From the NCBI GenBank assembly GCA_016207585.1, contig JACQPI010000063.1:1-9245 (forward strand): a stretch of 9,245 bases of DNA. Direction: 5' to 3'. Position numbers and translations under genes: made by a program. This stretch comes from Elusimicrobiota bacterium (GTDB lineage Bacteria; Elusimicrobiota; Elusimicrobia; UBA1565; JACRDR01). The notes beneath the pieces are model-generated. The model did no database searches and was not told the origin of the DNA. It saw only the letters and a program-made list of their open reading frames with translations. This document shows, in pieces, positions 7,146 through 9,245 of this stretch (position 1 is its first letter; each line of letters opens with the position of its first letter).

Positions 7146-8158
7146 ACCCGGCCTTGCAAGATCCTGATGAAACAACCGTCTCCACGATACTGGGCAGTTC
7201 CTCCCATCGCTGGAAAAACAGGATTCCGCGAGTCTTGCGCGTCCGGCGCGGCCTGCTCTGGACGGCGCTTTTGATCCTCGCCGCAGGAGCCGGGGCCTTC
7301 CTTTGGCGCAAATACCATGCTAAAAAATCAGCGCCCACAACGCCCTCGGATACCGCCTCCGTCACCCGCGGCGATATCGAGGTGCATTTCTCCGACTCCG
7401 GAGAGCTGACCCCGAAGCACTACGTCGACATCGCCTCCAAGGTCAGCGGGCGGGTCATCCAGCTCTTGATTGAAGAAGGCTCTCCGGTGCGGAAAAACCA
7501 ACACTTGGCCGTCATCCAACCCGGACGTACCGAGGCGGAACGCTACGTCCCCTTTACGGTGACGACCCCGCTCGCCGGAACCGTCATGCGCTACCAAAAA
7601 CCCGAAAGCAACGAAGAAGGCCGCATCATCCGGTTGGGAGACTACGTGACGGGCCTCCTGGACTCGACTTCTCCCACCTACCTCATGACCGTCGCCGACC
7701 TCTCGCAGCTCGTAGTCAAGATGAAGATCAGCGAGATGGACATACTGAAGCTTAAGGGCGAGATGAGCGTGACCATCACGGTCGACGCCCTGCCAGGGGA
7801 AAATTTTCGGGGCAAGGTGAGCCTGATCTCGCCCCAAGCCGACAAGGACCAGAACAACCTCAAAACCTTCAAAGTCGAGGTGGCCCTTCTCAAGAGCGAC
7901 CCGCGGCTCAAGCCCGGCATGACGGCCCGCGTCGACGGGCTCCTGCAAAAACGCCCGGGAGCGCTCAAGATTCCCCTCTCCGCCATTTTCGAGGAAGCCG
8001 GCAAGCCCGTCGCCTACCGAAAGCTCTCCAAGGGCGTCCCTCAGCGAGTCGAGCTCCAACTCGGCTTGCGCAACGAGACGGACGCCGAGGTCACGGGCGG
8101 CGCCCTGGAAGGACAGGAGTTCGCGACCGAGAAGCCCGCGCAACTCAAGAAGCCGTGA
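7136..8158 (+). CDS. MacA/HlyD-type periplasmic adaptor lacking the alpha-hairpin
   Basis: Membrane-fusion protein expected to couple the ABC permease to the TolC-family channel. The 340 residues read in order: a cytoplasmic tail of about 38 residues (longer than in E. coli MacA), one transmembrane helix (about 39-57), the first lipoyl half with VDIASKVSGRV (97-107) to HLAVIQ (123-128), the second lipoyl half with TPLAGTV (144-150) to LGDYVTG (about 167-173), a beta-barrel domain (about 180-265, with LVVKMKISEMDI), and a membrane-proximal domain (LKIPLSAIF, 277-285, to the C-terminus). The halves are only about 14 residues apart, whereas MacA has a coiled-coil hairpin of roughly 100 residues there, so the tip that normally contacts TolC is absent. 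The second lipoyl half carries a short extra loop (about 152-163). The gene overlaps tolC by 10 bp and the ATPase gene by 4 bp (GTGA). No frameshift is visible, so the hairpin loss looks genuine. Confidence 0.9.
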   Translation: MAINPALQDPDETTVSTILGSSSHRWKNRIPRVLRVRRGLLWTALLILAAGAGAFLWRKYHAKKSAPTTPSDTASVTRGDIEVHFSDSGELTPKHYVDIASKVSGRVIQLLIEEGSPVRKNQHLAVIQPGRTEAERYVPFTVTTPLAGTVMRYQKPESNEEGRIIRLGDYVTGLLDSTSPTYLMTVADLSQLVVKMKISEMDILKLKGEMSVTITVDALPGENFRGKVSLISPQADKDQNNLKTFKVEVALLKSDPRLKPGMTARVDGLLQKRPGALKIPLSAIFEEAGKPVAYRKLSKGVPQRVELQLGLRNETDAEVTGGALEGQEFATEKPAQLKKP

Positions 8159-8808
8159 TCCGTTGCCGACGCCTCGCCCGGACTTATGACAACGCCTACC
8201 CGGCGCTCAAAGGAGTCGACTTCAAGATCGCCCCCGGCGAGTTCGTCGCGATCATGGGCCCCTCCGGTTGCGGCAAATCGACGCTCCTAAATTTGCTCGG
8301 CCTCCTGGACCGCCCCACCTCCGGGGATTATTTTCTCAATGATCAAGACGTCTCGCGCCTGGCGGACCGCGAGCGCACTCGCAAGCGCCGCGAGCACATC
8401 GGCTTCGTGTTTCAGGCATTCAACCTTCTCCCGCGCCTTTCCGCCCTGGAAAACGTCTGCCTGCCGATGACCTACGCGGGCGTGCCGGCTTCCCAACGAC
8501 TCGCGCGCGCCCAAGAGCTCCTGTCGCGGGTGGGCCTGGGGCCCAAGTTCCGACACACGCCGGTGGAACTCTCGGGCGGCGAGCGCCAGAGGGTGGGCAT
8601 CGCTCGGGCTCTCGCCAACCGCCCCAGCCTCCTGCTCGCGGACGAGCCGACCGGCAATCTCGACTCCACGTCGAGCGGCGAGATAGTGTCGCTGTTCAAA
8701 GACCTCAACCAAGACGGCATGACGGTCATCTTGGTCACGCACGATCCCTCGATCAGCGCCGCGGCGGAGCGTATCCTGCGCCTTAAAGACGGGGAACTGG
8801 CCCCGTGA
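8155..8808 (+). CDS. MacB/LolD-type ABC transporter ATP-binding protein
   Basis: Cytoplasmic ATPase that powers the exporter by dimerising on ATP under the permease. All motifs are intact in its 217 residues: A-loop region Y11, Walker A GPSGCGKST (35-43), Q-loop Q87 in FVFQAF, signature LSGGERQ (139-145), Walker B LLLADEP with catalytic E164, D-loop NLDS (168-171) and switch H196 in VTHD. Length and sequence are those of the LolD/MacB/YknY group, including the TGNLDS stretch. The start is GTG 8155 within a GTGA overlap with the adaptor stop, so translation is probably coupled. In E. coli MacB this domain is fused to the permease; here it is a separate polypeptide, as in the YknXYZ arrangement. 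LolD itself is a close alternative by sequence, but the TolC and adaptor neighbours favour an efflux or export role over lipoprotein release. Confidence 0.94.
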   Translation: MIRCRRLARTYDNAYPALKGVDFKIAPGEFVAIMGPSGCGKSTLLNLLGLLDRPTSGDYFLNDQDVSRLADRERTRKRREHIGFVFQAFNLLPRLSALENVCLPMTYAGVPASQRLARAQELLSRVGLGPKFRHTPVELSGGERQRVGIARALANRPSLLLADEPTGNLDSTSSGEIVSLFKDLNQDGMTVILVTHDPSISAAAERILRLKDGELAP

Positions 8809-9245
8809 ATCTGAACGAGGCTTTTAAAACCGGCCTTCGGGAGATACGGGCCCACGCGTTCCGGTCCATCTTGAGCTTCTCGGCCGTTTCGGTCGGGGTC
8901 GGCTCGATCCTATATACATTCGCCCAAACCCACGGGATGCGCGCGGCCCTGGACCGCTCGATCGCCTTGATGGGAGCGGGACGCATGCAAGTCCAAGCCA
9001 AGCGCAACTACGCCTCCCGCGGCTTCTCGCCGGGTCTGACCTGGGAGGACGTCTTGGAAATCAAGCGGGCGATGCCGGAAATGCAGATGATCTACCCCAA
9101 AGTCCGCCGCTGGAACGCGACCCTTCATTACAACGGCAAAAAAGTGGAGGGCGTCGCGGTCGAAGGCACCACTCAAGATTGGCGTAAACGCGACTGGGTG
9201 TACGGACTGCGCGGGCGCTTCCTCGACCGCTGGGACGTCGAGAAC
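8805..9245 (+). CDS. MacB/FtsX-type ABC permease, 5' part only
   Basis: Inner-membrane permease partner of the preceding ATPase. Only the first 147 codons are present; the frame is open to the window edge. It starts at GTG 8805 in a GTGA overlap with the ATPase stop, with a GGGGA site (8791-8795) 9 nt upstream. The amphipathic start (MNLNEAFKTGLREIRAHAFRS) leads into a transmembrane helix at about 21-41 (ILSFSAVSVGVGSILYTFA), then a periplasmic core domain of MacB_PCD type with the usual landmarks: SIALMGAGRMQVQ (52-64), LTWEDVLEIKRAMPEM (78-93), and GLRGRFLDRWDVEN (134-147). A full MacB-type permease would be about 400 residues with three more helices near the C-terminus, which lie beyond the window. 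Truncation is due to the window edge, not to mutation. Confidence 0.88.
   Translation, partial: MNLNEAFKTGLREIRAHAFRSILSFSAVSVGVGSILYTFAQTHGMRAALDRSIALMGAGRMQVQAKRNYASRGFSPGLTWEDVLEIKRAMPEMQMIYPKVRRWNATLHYNGKKVEGVAVEGTTQDWRKRDWVYGLRGRFLDRWDVEN

Overview
The window looks like chromosomal DNA from a GC-rich, diderm (outer-membrane) bacterium. Two of its proteins are outer-membrane beta-barrel types, one with a Sec-type signal peptide and an aromatic C-terminal residue. Everything is encoded on the + strand and genes are packed tightly. The lineage cannot be fixed from the sequence. The SprA-type protein points to Bacteroidota or one of the non-Bacteroidota phyla that carry SprA homologues (Gemmatimonadota, Fibrobacterota and Elusimicrobiota are candidates). 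The high GC and the reduced SprA length argue against a typical Bacteroidota member. No tRNA, rRNA, CRISPR array, insertion sequence or phage feature was seen.

Region 1 (1-5708): a near-consensus sigma-70-type promoter (TTGACA, 17 bp, TATATA) and a short leader containing an inverted repeat precede one very large gene (123-5708, 1861 codons). It encodes a SprA/Sov-family protein, the giant beta-barrel that forms the outer-membrane pore of the type IX secretion system (T9SS). Family landmarks can be followed from about residue 205 to 1240, and the C-terminal third reads as barrel strands ending in Phe. Points of interest are a proline-rich N-terminus, EF-hand/dockerin-like acidic loops, and only four cysteines in the mature protein, arranged as two close pairs.

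Region 2 (5709-5789): an 81-bp intergenic gap with a 20-bp near-perfect palindrome, a second 10-bp palindrome, and a perfect TATAAT whose position predicts a leaderless or almost leaderless mRNA for the next gene.

Region 3 (5790-9245): a four-gene, translationally coupled operon for a MacAB-TolC-like tripartite ABC exporter. It encodes a TolC-family outer-membrane channel, a MacA/HlyD-type periplasmic adaptor, a MacB/LolD-type ATPase as a separate polypeptide, and an FtsX/MacB-type permease cut by the window edge. The stop and start codons of neighbouring genes overlap by 10, 4 and 4 bp. The most unusual feature is the adaptor: its two lipoyl half-motifs are separated by only about 14 residues, so the long alpha-helical hairpin that normally reaches TolC is missing. 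The TolC protein, adaptor, ATPase and permease presumably form one export machine, with ATP-driven conformational change in the permease passed through the adaptor to the channel. How the adaptor meets the channel without a hairpin is open.
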